Shown here: one piece after another, positions 23,418 through 33,742 of the stretch | Layout of the letters: each line of letters begins with the position of its first letter | Numbering within the stretch: the stretch's first letter is position 1 | DNA from: Deroplatys truncata | Taxonomy: Eukaryota > Arthropoda > Insecta > Mantodea > Mantidae | Direction of reading: 5' to 3' | DNA length: 64,000 bases | Assembly (NCBI GenBank): GCA_030765065.1 | Contig: CM060990.1 | Location: 663,536,618-663,600,617, forward strand | Notes under the pieces: model-generated | Database searches by the model: none | Told to the model about the DNA's origin: nothing | What the model saw: the letters and a program-made list of their open reading frames with translations, nothing else | Position numbers and translations under genes: made by a program

Positions 23418-24260
23418 TTCTTCTTTCCCAACTTTTTTCTCCACCATTTTGGCTTAGCTTAATTTGGTTAAGCACGGTTTTCATTTTATTTTTTAAACCA
23501 TCTTGTATTATGGGAAATATGGTTGTTTACTAGTTATTAATGACAGGAACAGTAGGTAACTATATAAAAGAGAAAACATAAAGGGTATAGCTGTCCACCT
23601 TAAACATACTAATAGAAAACGTCAAAATGAATAAGGAATACTATACAACCCTTAGTCTATCTCCAAGCATTTATCTTAAAATAAAGTGATTTTTAATGAG
23701 GTATTTGACAATTCTGCACTAGAAAGGCAAAATCTGAACTAGCAGTCGATCTCTTATGGCAAAACCTGCCAGTACTCGAATAACCAAGGAAGCATACCAA
23801 TAAATGAAATATGTATCTCTAACCTATTCTGTTACACACAGAACTACTCAATAAACCAAGTGTACAGGAAAGTATGTGCAACAATGGCAATGTTTCCTAC
23901 AATCACACTTCAAAGGGCAGATATAGTAAACACTGCCATTACTACACACATTTTTCTTTTTTCTTAAATATTTCATTGATTTCTTCAGTAGTACATCTGT
24001 GTCCTCTGAGCTGGGTTACAGGGAGGCTTACACTAATGAATGAATTGAAAATGCTATGCAATAACTGTGTGTGGTGACAGTATACAAATGCTTAAGTTTG
24101 ATATTAATATAGTGAAAATAAGGTAAAAAAGCACATAAAATTAGATTATTGGTAAATGGCCCCTGAAGATGTACCTTCATTTTGACATTCTTCTGTCCAC
24201 ACATTTCTTGCAAAATGGAACGCGTATTTTGAAAAGCATGACTAAACAAATATTCTATAG
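23418..24260. other. No gene seen; AT-rich spacer
   Basis: Only short chance frames. Confidence 0.4.
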
Positions 24261-25648
24261 ACCTGTATTACAATCTCTGGTTAAGGTTCCAATTAGATAT
24301 TAACTGGGAGTCAGGGCAAAATTTTGTATTACAACCTTCAGTTAACAAGTAACCGGGAGTTATTTTAGCGATGAACTAACTGCCACCTCGGGTAGTGGTT
24401 TGGGTACTAACTTGGAGGTAGCTATACAAAATGACATACCTTCAGCCTCAATTGATAGTCAAAAGTGATTCCAAGGCAAAATATTAGAGTAATTTTTATA
24501 TAAGAGAAGGAAAACCAAAATAATTACACTTCCGAAAGAGTATTTTCCAGGTCTTGGATGAGGATGGATTTCATAAACATTATAAGATTGTTGAAAGTTG
24601 CAATAGTTCCTATAACTTATATTACATTTCTACTGCAAAATACCTCCAGCATTATTCTTAGACATAGTTTGCATATCGTTTAATTTTCTTCTTTTAAAAT
24701 GAATGACAGTAATGTTTGCTTAAATATATTGCAACTGATATTAACCCGATATTCGAGTGTCTAACCTATTTTGCAAGTAACCTTTACAAAATAACAGTAA
24801 AATTTAACCTTAGATTCATGTCTTATTTTCCTAACCTATAGGAAGTCGAAAGCAAAAATCCATATAAGTTAATACTCCAAAATCATCCAACATATTTCCA
24901 CACTAACCTACACAAGTTTATTAACAGCGAAATCCTACTTACATAGGGTTTCCATTTTTTGTTGTTTGTGGGGGTTTTCTTCTAAATGTAAGCGTTTATT
25001 TGCATTGCACCTCATTCACACTCCATAGAGCATATTAACAGCGAAACCTATACAATTTAATATTCTGACATGTCTTAATCTAGTGAAAGCCCTACATTAG
25101 TCCTTTTGTAGCAATGCCGGGGTGAATGCTCAGGCATTATTTATATAATAGGAATAAGATCTCAGAAAAATAAATTCGAAAAGAGGGAAGAGGAAATAGG
25201 GAAATGATTCATGTTAATGAAAACTGCACTATGGCTCTATTTTCTACCACATGTATGCTCTGTAACAAAATATAGCAGCATCACAACCTCTTCCTGAGCT
25301 TATGGTCTTTTTTTAACTCAACACACTTGTAGGAACTGTTTCTTAAATGTGACTGTCACAAATACCATTGTAGCAGAGTAAGCTTTACGACTAATACCTC
25401 CATACCATCAAACACCTGGCAGAAATAAAATAAGTACAATACCTGTAAATCAGGTAAGCTATTTCATTTCTGCTTTAATCAGTTTTGAATGTTTTAACAG
25501 CAACACTAATAAAATACGTGTTGGCATATGTTAGAATCAAGAGAGACTGCAGGATTCTCTGCTACCAACACGTTCTTATAGTATACACAAAACCTATTTT
25601 TCCATTAACTTAAACTATATAGAGAGTGAAATCCCACATAATCTAATA

Positions 25649-27705
25649 CAGTAGACCCTTGTTTAACCAAATTCCAAAGGACTGAAAAATAGCTAATTCA
25701 GTGTAACGAAGTTTGAATTAACGAGGTTTTGTAAAAATAGACCCATATTATCTGAAATGGTAAAATACGACTGTTGAGTTCACTTTCTCTCCTTATGCAT
25801 ACCAACGAATGAGGGTGTTCCACTTTAATGGGCTCTAAGAAAAAGTAAAAATAACTGCTGTATATGGCATATCTGGCATTTGTTTAATTGAGAAAGTATA
25901 CTGTGAAATGCTTGTCATAATTTTTTTTTAAAACAGTACTATTGGGAACAATATTGTACTCATTCAATTAGTGAGTCGTATAATACAACAAACAATACCT
26001 TAAGAACACTTTAAATATACTGTTGTTTTAACACTAAGCTTTAATCAGAACACATGTTTCAGTTACAACACTTATCCACTGCACCTTTTAGTTCTATAAT
26101 TTGAAAGAATCACTAATTATTGTTTGGCGGACTGTTGGTCATAATAATCCACAGTGTATCAACATTATAAGTTCAGATGTTGGGTCATCGGTTTCCTGTT
26201 CAGTTTCAGCGGTGTTATCAGTTGCTGTCCAGACCTTCTTAAAACAGTTAGTTACGGTGTCTGTTGTAACTTCATCCCAAGAAGCAGATATGTTGCGGAT
26301 AGCTTGCAGTACATTCCAATGTGGAACTGTTTCTTGTAGTTCTATTGCACTGATAGCAGCCTTAACCAGTCGGCATCTGTAATTACGCTTCATTGATGCG
26401 ATTATTCCTTGGTCCAATTGTTGCAAACGGCTCGTGATGTTAGCTAGTAAGAAGAAAGCTTCTATGCTTGGAACTTCCAGGCCATCAAACTGATGTGCCG
26501 AATAGTGGTCCAAAGTTAATAAAATGTTCCTCTTTCTCGCAGCCATTTGTTGTTGAATCTTCAAGAGATTTGGTCATTCAAGCTTTATTGTTATTTTTGT
26601 ACTGACTTGGCAGATTGATTAGGTTGACATTTATAAAACAACATGAATTTTTGTATTTTTCAATCACTTATGGTTGAGCTTCTCAGAACCATCTGAATTA
26701 CAACCAAGACCACTGTCAGTTTCTCCTTGCTACGTTTTCCTCCATGGCACGTAGTGTTTTTTCAGGCATCAAGTTAGAGAAAATGCTGCTTCACCCATAT
26801 TAAACACATTTCTTGGGTAATGATGAGAGAGCTTAGATTGAAATGCCCACGCCCACTCATTGGCATCTTCATTTACTCTATGTGCCTCCCCATAGACACT
26901 GATTTTATGCCTCTTTTGAAAGGACCATAGCCATCCCTCAGAAGACACAACCCCAGAAATTCCTTCTTTCTTTGGGCACACGGTGGAATTTGCTGTGAAT
27001 GCATGTGTTGGAACCATTCTAACAGCGAATTGTCCAACTCCTCATGTTTTGCTGGTCTGATGTGCTTGCTATTGCCACTAAATGAATAGCTTGTCAGACT
27101 TGCCTCTATTTTCTGTTTTGAACTTATAATCGATGAGAGATTAGACTTTGGAATTTGAAAGTGTTATGCAACCTGTGTTTTGGTCTTCTCTCCACTATCG
27201 ATCATGTAAAGTTTGTTATTTTGTTTCAGCGTGAGAGCATTATGAGCACTTTCTCTTTTGACGGCATAGCGAGTGATGGAGTGAAAGGGGGGAAAAAACA
27301 TTCACTGTTCACAAGCAGAGACAAACAGCTCTCTGGATTGTTGTGAGTCGCGCACCTTGTGCAGTCTGCTGAACAACCCTTCCCCGCCCTTGCATCATAT
27401 GCTGTGGAAGTGATACATAAGCAGCAAGTAAGCAATCGGGAAATTACAGTACAGTATTGAGAAAAATTATGTGAAATATGTAACGGAAAATACTGTAGTG
27501 CACAGCACAACATACTTATTTGGTTTAAATGAAGAATAACGTATGGAATATGTAATGAGGGGACCAAATTTTAGTTCATAGTACGAATTATCCGAAATTC
27601 GGTTTAAGCGGTAGATTTTTCCATGTAATTGGGCAGGGACCGAGCAATTACTATGGTTAACCGAGTTTTTGGTTTATCCGATTTCGAATTAGTAAGGGTC
27701 TACTG
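25649..27705 (-). mobile_element. Tigger/pogo DNA transposon, 2057 bp, TA target duplication
   Basis: The left end TA-CAGTAGACCCTTGTTTAACC and right end AAGGGTCTACTG-TA are inverted repeats starting with CAGTAGA, the usual Tigger/pogo terminus, flanked by TA. The transposase relic lies inside on the minus strand. The borders are exact. Confidence 0.9.
26139..27262 (-). pseudogene. Tigger-type (CENP-B-like) transposase, degenerate
   Basis: Read from about 27262 downward with frame changes: a CENP-B-type N-terminal helix-turn-helix (ALTLKQK, then HFKIPKSNLSSII), a second DNA-binding part (GWLWSFQKRHKISV, 26769-27017) ending in NVFNMGEAAFS, which holds the first catalytic acidic position in a changed form, and a catalytic core end (26139-26564) with RNILLTLDHYSAH (second Asp) and ITSRLQQLDQGIIASMKRNYR (third Asp). 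Length and order agree with Tigger transposases, which cut and paste at TA. Stops and shifts, and loss of the part between about 26570 and 26765, make it inactive. Confidence 0.85.
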
Positions 27706-28582
27706 TACTCTGAAATGTCCTAATCTATTTCACACTACCACTAAGAACTATATTAATGGCATATAATTCTTTTTTAAACATGCCAAAATGCACTTAACCT
27801 ATTCCGATGCAAACTAAACTAACGGCATAACCCTCAGAAATGTACTGCTACCTAACCTATACAAATCAAAATATTAACAAGTATGCTTTATTATCTTCCT
27901 GAATGCATCCATCAGAAATAATCCACATTAATCACAAAATTCCTCAAACTAATTTAGTTAAACTTTTTATTTTATTACACACAGAAATCAGATGGCAAGC
28001 TCAAGAAAATTGCAGCAGAAAGTTTATTTTAAAGATCTGATGTTACAAGTTTCCACCTACATGGCATGAAATAGCACATGAAAATGTTGCCAACCATAGC
28101 AAATTGTTAACAAATTCGAGGTTAACTACCCTACAGTTATCTTGCTTTTGTAATATGGGGCACTCCGTTTAATCAACAAGTAGCGATATCAAGTTAGAAA
28201 AACCTCAGCTTTTAACCGGAGATCATAATACAAGCCATATGCAGTTCAAAATCCCTTTCATAAGATACCGAAACACACTTTAAGTGTGTTTCCTCACAAA
28301 CAATATATAATTTCCTAATTTCAATGACTCAGTAAAAAAACTCCAATTACTTTTTGGGTGTGTAGGTTGCCCCCTCCATATTTTATTCCACTAGCTACAG
28401 AATCCCTGAATCTCTTCTCTTGCTTCAAGGAATTTCAATGCATTTTCTAATCTCTCTCTTGGTAAATATTCAACCTGTCTTTGTTGAACAATAGCGTTCA
28501 ACAATTTTTAAAGCAAATTTAGCTTGATTAAGTTTCAGTTGCGCCTCTAGCACCATATTTTAGTAAATTAAAATCATTTTAA

Positions 28583-29309
28583 GGGGAGATAAAAAACCCT
28601 GTCCTGCCAATATTAAATCTGCTAAATTCATGACCCATTATCTCAGAAACTATATAAGATATGACACAAACTTTTACATGATGTAAATGAATGCCTTCTA
28701 AGTTCACTTATCTACTTTTATCTATTTTATTTATTAAAGATAGGATTTTTTCTCAATTATAGCAACATTTTTAATTAACATTTATCAGCAATTAGTTTTT
28801 TAGGCGATAACCAACCATGTTATTAATACCAAAGTAGATCCACAATAGCACTTAGAGGTTGTTTTTATTATCCCAAAATTTAATTTAGGTATCTTCAACG
28901 GATTCCGAGGAAATGGGTCATTTATACTAAAATTCTGCCACTCACAGAAAAAGCTGTTCAAAGCAAAAATGGAGAAAATAAACTCTCATATATTTGCACA
29001 GAAAGAAACCACATGCCTTGAGCACATAGAAACTTCCAGATTTAATAGTAGTGCCAGTTTTTAGAGCAAAACTTTCCCTAAAAGAAGGGCTAAAGTTTGC
29101 CTCTGCTCCAAAGAGTGTAGAAGTCATAATTTTTTCTGTGAAGTGGTAAAAAATGGTAGATGCAGTAAGATTTTTATAAATATATTTAAAATATGAATAT
29201 TGTGCTTACAATGATAAAATACATATCCAATTAGAGAAAATTCCATTTAATAAGACTACACAAAAACTAGAAATGTAACTTTCGGCCATTTTTGCCATTC
29301 AGTCTCCCC
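28583..29309 (+). mobile_element. TTAA-type non-autonomous element, copy 2, full length (727 bp)
   Basis: It begins GGGGAGATAAAAAA and ends GTCTCCCC, with TTAA directly outside each end (28579-28582 and 29310-29313). TTAA duplications are the hallmark of piggyBac and also of Kolobok-type elements. The terminus (GGGGAGA) differs from that of the autonomous piggyBac at 38062 (CCCTCCG), so a different transposase must move it. It aligns over its length with the reverse complement of 61239-61999. Its potential frame is broken by a stop soon after an ATGGGTCA start. Confidence 0.8.
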
Positions 29310-29313
29310 TTAA

Positions 29314-29821
29314 CTGATTCAGTTGTTTTACACAACCTTTCATAATTTATTATCAGCTCGGTACAATTTTGTTATACAACTCTGTTATCACACTAACTTA
29401 ACTACAGTTGCCCTGCATGAGAAAGGTCAGAGTTTTGTGACATGAAGTGGAGAGCTACTGTGTGCCGTTTCTGGATGTACTATACCACGAACATTATTAC
29501 TGACCAGATACCTCAATATTAAATTGTTTGAAACCAATTGATTTTACAAAACAGATGCAAAGAAAAAATCTTCAGTTTCTTTTAAACCTTAGGTGGAATC
29601 TGGTATTTAAAAGCATCACAACATAAAGATGTGAAGAAATTCTAATTTTTTACCATAACTATTTTCTATTACTGCAAATCTAGTGCTCAGAGAAAGAAGT
29701 TAGCTACAATCTAATTCTGTACACCATGTATGTGAGATTAAAACAAGAGACTAAATGCTTTATTAAAGTTTGTTCAAATTATTTTTTAGCAACTGTTTTA
29801 TATAAGATCATTCTACACCAT
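29314..29821. other. No gene seen; AT-rich spacer
   Basis: No coding signal or element boundary. Confidence 0.4.
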
Positions 29822-30145
29822 GGCACTATGGACTAGAGTGTAGAGCTCTGGTTCCCGGCCACAGAATGTGCCCAGATTTGATCCCACCCATGGAGGTGCA
29901 GATTTTAAGTCCTGCGTATAAGAATGGTGACCACTGAGCATCATGAGAAAATTGAGAACCTATGATAGGCAGCAATTCTGGCCATGAAAGCCAACATTCC
30001 GGCTGGAGATGTGTGATGCTGGCCACATCACCTCCCATACTGGTTCATGATCACCCACCTCTGCCATGTGCACAACCCTGGCAGTTGTGTTGGTAGACAC
30101 AGGCTCCACACAGGCTGTAGCGACACATTATCATTATTATTTCAT
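29822..30145 (+). mobile_element. tRNA-headed SINE-like element, family D
   Basis: CTAGAGTGTAGAGCTCTGG resembles an A-box region and CCCAGATTTGATCCC a B box 40 bases further. A GC-richer body (GGAGGTGCAGATTTTAAGTC, CATGAGAAAATTGAGAAC) runs to CACATTATCATTATTATT. Only one copy is in the window, so the borders are guesses. Confidence 0.45.
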
Positions 30146-30326
30146 TTAAGGTCAGAATGTTTCTTCACTTGATTTATCCAACCCAGATGAGTCCCCAAAT
30201 ATGAGATCAAACAAAGAAACTAAATTGCTTAATTAAATTTAAAATAAATAGAGTTGAGGGTTGTTACACTACATCACTATAATATTCTTACTTGAGCGCG
30301 TTTCGGGAGACGGCTTGTTCCCATCG

Positions 30327-30893
30327 TCAGCATGTCCTCAACTGATTTTGCTGGTTATTGTCTGGGGAATGTGTGTGGTTAGTAGTGTTCTCTGGTGCTG
30401 GGCTGATGAACCTCCAAAGGCTGCTGGGTGGTGGCAGTTCGAAATTCATTAAGGGATTCCTGTGTTTGACAATATGTATTTTTTCCCAGATGTCCAATTC
30501 ATTGCTGCTGTTGATCGGTTTTAAGAGTTTTATGTTTGGAGTGATATCATGGTTTGATGACCAGAAATGATGTGCTACTGCTGATTTATCTGGCTGCTTT
30601 TGGTAAATGCATCTCATATGCTCTTTAAGTCTTATTTCAAATTTTCTTTTGGTTCTTCCTATGTATACCAGGTTACATTCATTACAATCAATTTGATATA
30701 TACCAGCTGATTTATCGTTGGGGATAGGATCTTTTGTTCTGTTGCATAGTAGTTTCTGTATATTGTGGTTATTCTGTGGAGACAGGGTAATGTTGTATTT
30801 TTTGAAAATCCTTTGAAATTTATGATGTGTCCAAGGGTGATAAGTGAATTTTCTATATGCTTGTGGTTTTTGTTGTCTGAGTAACGTAGTCAT
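30327..30893 (-). pseudogene. Penelope GIY-YIG endonuclease, left (inverted) copy
   Basis: An open frame of 188 codons on the minus strand. It starts with TTLLRQQKPQAYRKF and contains SAGIYQIDCNECNLVYIGR, that is GIY..YIG with a CxxC pair between the two halves, then LEVRL-type KFEIRLKEHMRCIY and an Ala/His-containing SAVAHHFWSSNHD. In Penelope elements this domain nicks the target DNA to prime reverse transcription. This copy stays open through TPNIKLLKP to a stop near the end repeat, where the right copy has a stop. It is cut off from a full RT (only the RT tail, 30939-31113, precedes it), so it is not a complete gene. Confidence 0.85.
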
Positions 30894-31101
30894 TTGTTGG
30901 ATGTATTTCTGTCTTTCAAACTTTTTTTATCTTCTTATCTATTGTTTTTTTCCTGGTATCCATTCATAGTGGCTATGTTGGTATTCTTTCTGGTATTCCT
31001 CTTTCTCCATTGGTATATGTACTAACTTGTTTGTAATACTATTTAAAATAGCATGTTTGTGGCTTGTAGGATTGTAGCTATTGTTTTTAATATAATTTTC
31101 T

Positions 31102-32148
31102 GTGTGCGTTGGTTTCATGCAATTACTACATAACCCAGAGTACATAGAAATCAGCAAAAATCCATTAAAAGAATGCACCAAGTCACTCCAGAACACATTG
31201 ATAGAAACCAAAACATTAACAAAAGCCGAAAAATCCAGAATTAAACCAGATTTTCCCACCATACCTAGGTTATATGCACTATCAAAAATACACAAACTCG
31301 GCAACAAAATGAGGCCCATAGTGAATAACATAAACTCTCCCACATATAAACTAGCAAAATGGCTTTCAAACACCTTCAACTCCATGCCTATGTTCAAAAG
31401 TCTTAGTATAAAAAATTCATTAGAATTAACCAGTCACCTTTCAAATATAAATATATCACCCACAGACATGATGGTATCATTTGATGTCACTGCACTCTTC
31501 CCAAGCATACCAAAAGAAGAATTATTACCACTCCTAGAAAATTGGATATTAAACAATGGCACACCTAGAGCACAAACAGAAGACTACCTAAAACTAACAA
31601 AATTATGTCTGGACCAGAATTTCTTTTCATTCCATCACAAAATCTTTAAACAAACCTCAGGCCTAACTATGGGAAACCCCCTTTCACCATTTTTAGCAGA
31701 ACTATATATGAGCCATTATGAATGCCATATTACTAAATCTTTCTCACATCTATTCAAAACCTGGTATAGGTATGTAGATGATATTATTGCTATTGTCCCA
31801 AAAAAACTTTCAGAAGATGCTTTGAAATTATTAAATTTACAAAAAAGATCTATTAAATTCACAATAGAAAAAGAAGAAAATGGCCAATTACCTTACCTAG
31901 ACATCAGGATCATCAGAAATAATGCACACAACAAACTAACATTCGGCATTTACAGAAAACCAACGCACACAGAAAATTATATTAAAAACAATAGCTGCAA
32001 TCCTACAAGCCACAAACATGCTATTTTAAATAGTATTACAAACAGGTTAGTACATATACCAATGGAGAAAGAGGAATACCAGAAAGAATACCAACACATT
32101 ATCAACATAGCCACTATGAATGGATACCAGGAAAAAAACAATAGATAA
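31102..32148 (+). pseudogene. Penelope reverse transcriptase, 5'-truncated
   Basis: 348 codons; the first few are across the inversion junction, so the true N-terminus is lost. RT motifs in order: RLYALSKIHKLGNKMRPIVN (fingers), MVSFDVTALFPSIP (motif A with Asp), TSGLTMGNPLSPFLAELYM (motif B), TWYRYVDDIIAIV (motif C, YVDD), LPYLDIRII (motif D/E region) and a thumb with FGIYRKPTHTENYI. RT and GIY-YIG domains are normally one protein; here the frame ends in GYQEKNNR and the endonuclease continues in another frame, a slip in an A run near 32135. Penelope RTs are related to telomerase. Confidence 0.88.
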
Positions 32149-32551
32149 GAAGATAAAAAAGTTTGAAAGACAGAAATACATCCAACAAATGACTACGTTA
32201 CTCAGACAACAAAAACCACAAGCATATACAAAATTCACTTATCACCCTTGGACACATCATAAATTTCAAAGGATTTTCAAAAAATACAACATCACCCTGT
32301 CTCCACAGAATAACCACAATATACAGAAACTACTATGCAACAGAACAAAAGATTCGATCCCCAACGATAAATCAGCTGGTATATATCAAATTGATTGTAA
32401 TGAATGTAACCTGGTATACATAGGAAGAACCAAAAGAAATCTTGAAATAAGACTTAAAGAGCATATGAGATGCATTTACCAAAAGCAGCCAGATAAATCA
32501 GCAGTAGCACATCATTTCTGGTCTTCAAACCATGATATCACTCCAAAATAA
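32120..32551 (+). pseudogene. Penelope GIY-YIG endonuclease, right copy
   Basis: 143 codons overlapping the RT frame by 29 bases in a different phase. It has KSAGIYQIDCNECNLVYIGR and NLEIRLKEHMRCIY, nearly the same as the left copy. A base change makes a stop after HDITPK, where the left copy reads on (TPNIKLL). The C-terminal part lies beyond the stop (to about 32755). The frameshift and stop leave this copy inactive. Confidence 0.85.
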
Positions 32552-32902
32552 AACTCTTAAAACCGATCAACAGCAGCAATGAATTGGACATCTGGGAAAA
32601 AATACATATTGTCAAACACAGGAATCACCTAATGAATTTCGAACTGCCACCACCCAGCAGCCTTTGGAGATTCATCAGCCCAGCACCAGAGAACACCACT
32701 AACCACACACATCCCCCAGACAATGACCGGCAAAATCAGTTGAGGACATGCTGACGATGGGAACAAGCCATCTCCCGAAATGCGTTCAAGTAAGAATATT
32801 ATAGTGATGTAGTGTAACAACCCTCAACTCTCTTTATTTTAAATTATGACACATCACTGTTACTAGCTTCTAAATCTTCAAAATAGTCAATGCTTAATTA
32901 AA

Positions 32903-33742
32903 GTTTGCTCAATTTATTTTTAAAGAATAGTTTGCATGTAAGATTACAATCTGTATCTTCCTTGATATGTCAATTGTCCTAGCAATCACTAAAAGAAACA
33001 TCAAACGTCATTCCACTTCTGCAAGATTGCTAAGCTTGTCCTGATTGGCTATTGCCAATGCTTTGAAAGTGTGGGGATTTTGGCATTTTTGCTTAAAGCA
33101 CCTAAATCCTTCTTAGTATGTATGAGCATACCATGAATCAGTCTTTAGCTGAGCTTAAGCATCTATACCCCCTTCACTCTGTATAATAGGAATGTAAAAT
33201 TGGGGTTACACAGGATTTAAACAATATCGAAGCCAAAATACATATATTGTATTGGAGGAGTTATTTCTCAGTCTTACAATCTCTTCTCCATCATTACAGT
33301 ACATAATTAATTACCTGGGTACTTCATCCAAAGGAACATCAATATGCCAGACAGCAACATGCAAAGATCTTTATGATTATATAACCTCCTTTATTACATC
33401 TACAGTTTTTGGTTTGCAAATTACTTATAACCTGTGTAATGAAAGATTAAACAACAAAATTATGTACACATTGCATGACTTTAATTTATAGGTAAAGGAA
33501 CAAATCATACATTTATAAGTAAATCAAAGGGGAAAAAGGGGATGGGCAACTTCTTAATATTTGTAACTCTTTTCCTTTCACTGGATGCATCTCAATAATT
33601 TTAATCACAAACTAAACAACTAGGTATCATTAATATCAGTTACATCTAAACAGTGTTGTCTTCACTTAACTGTTGCTGTGCATGCCCCTTTGGCTTTTGA
33701 AGTAACATACTATTATTTTAACGCTATAAATGTTGAATATTA
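32903..33742. other. No gene seen; AT-rich spacer
   Basis: No coding signal. It ends at the TA target of the next element. Confidence 0.4.

Larger units (their letters stand above)
24760..27960 (+). repeat. Diverged tandem repeats (unit roughly 65-75 bp), split by the Tigger insertion
   Basis: Recurring words are CTAACCTAT, TATTAACAGCGAAA, ATCC(C)ACATAATCTAATA and CTGAAATGTCCTAATCTA. They appear in order at about 24760-25100, at 25590-25648, and again right after the Tigger (27708-27960). The phrase AATCTAATA at the left Tigger border continues as CTCTGAAATGTCC on the right, in line with one repeat unit being cut by the insertion. Confidence 0.5.
24264..28232. mobile_element. Possible larger inverted-repeat element enclosing tandem repeats and Tigger
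   Basis: TGTATTACAATCTCTGGTTAA (24264-24284) is mirrored by TTAACCGGAGATCATAATACA (28212-28232) with about four mismatches in 21. With the nested Tigger removed, the span would be about 1.9 kb. No target duplication was found and the match is short, so chance is not excluded. Confidence 0.3.
30238..32891 (+). mobile_element. Penelope-like element, inverted two-part copy with 11-bp target duplication
   Basis: GCTTAATTAAA is found on both sides (30227-30237 and 32892-32902). The left part (30238 to about 31115) is the minus-strand copy of the 3' half (end repeat, GIY-YIG endonuclease, RT end). The right part (31115-32891) is a plus-strand copy with RT, endonuclease and a longer end. The junction falls inside the RT segment coding RKPTHTEN. 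Partial inverted or tandem arrangements are typical of Penelope-like elements. The end block around AGTGTAACAACCCTCAACTC stands in inverted orientation at the two termini. Confidence 0.9.

Noticed and set aside
30261..30570. Plus-strand frames in the Penelope left part
   Set aside because: They are antisense to the GIY-YIG endonuclease frame.
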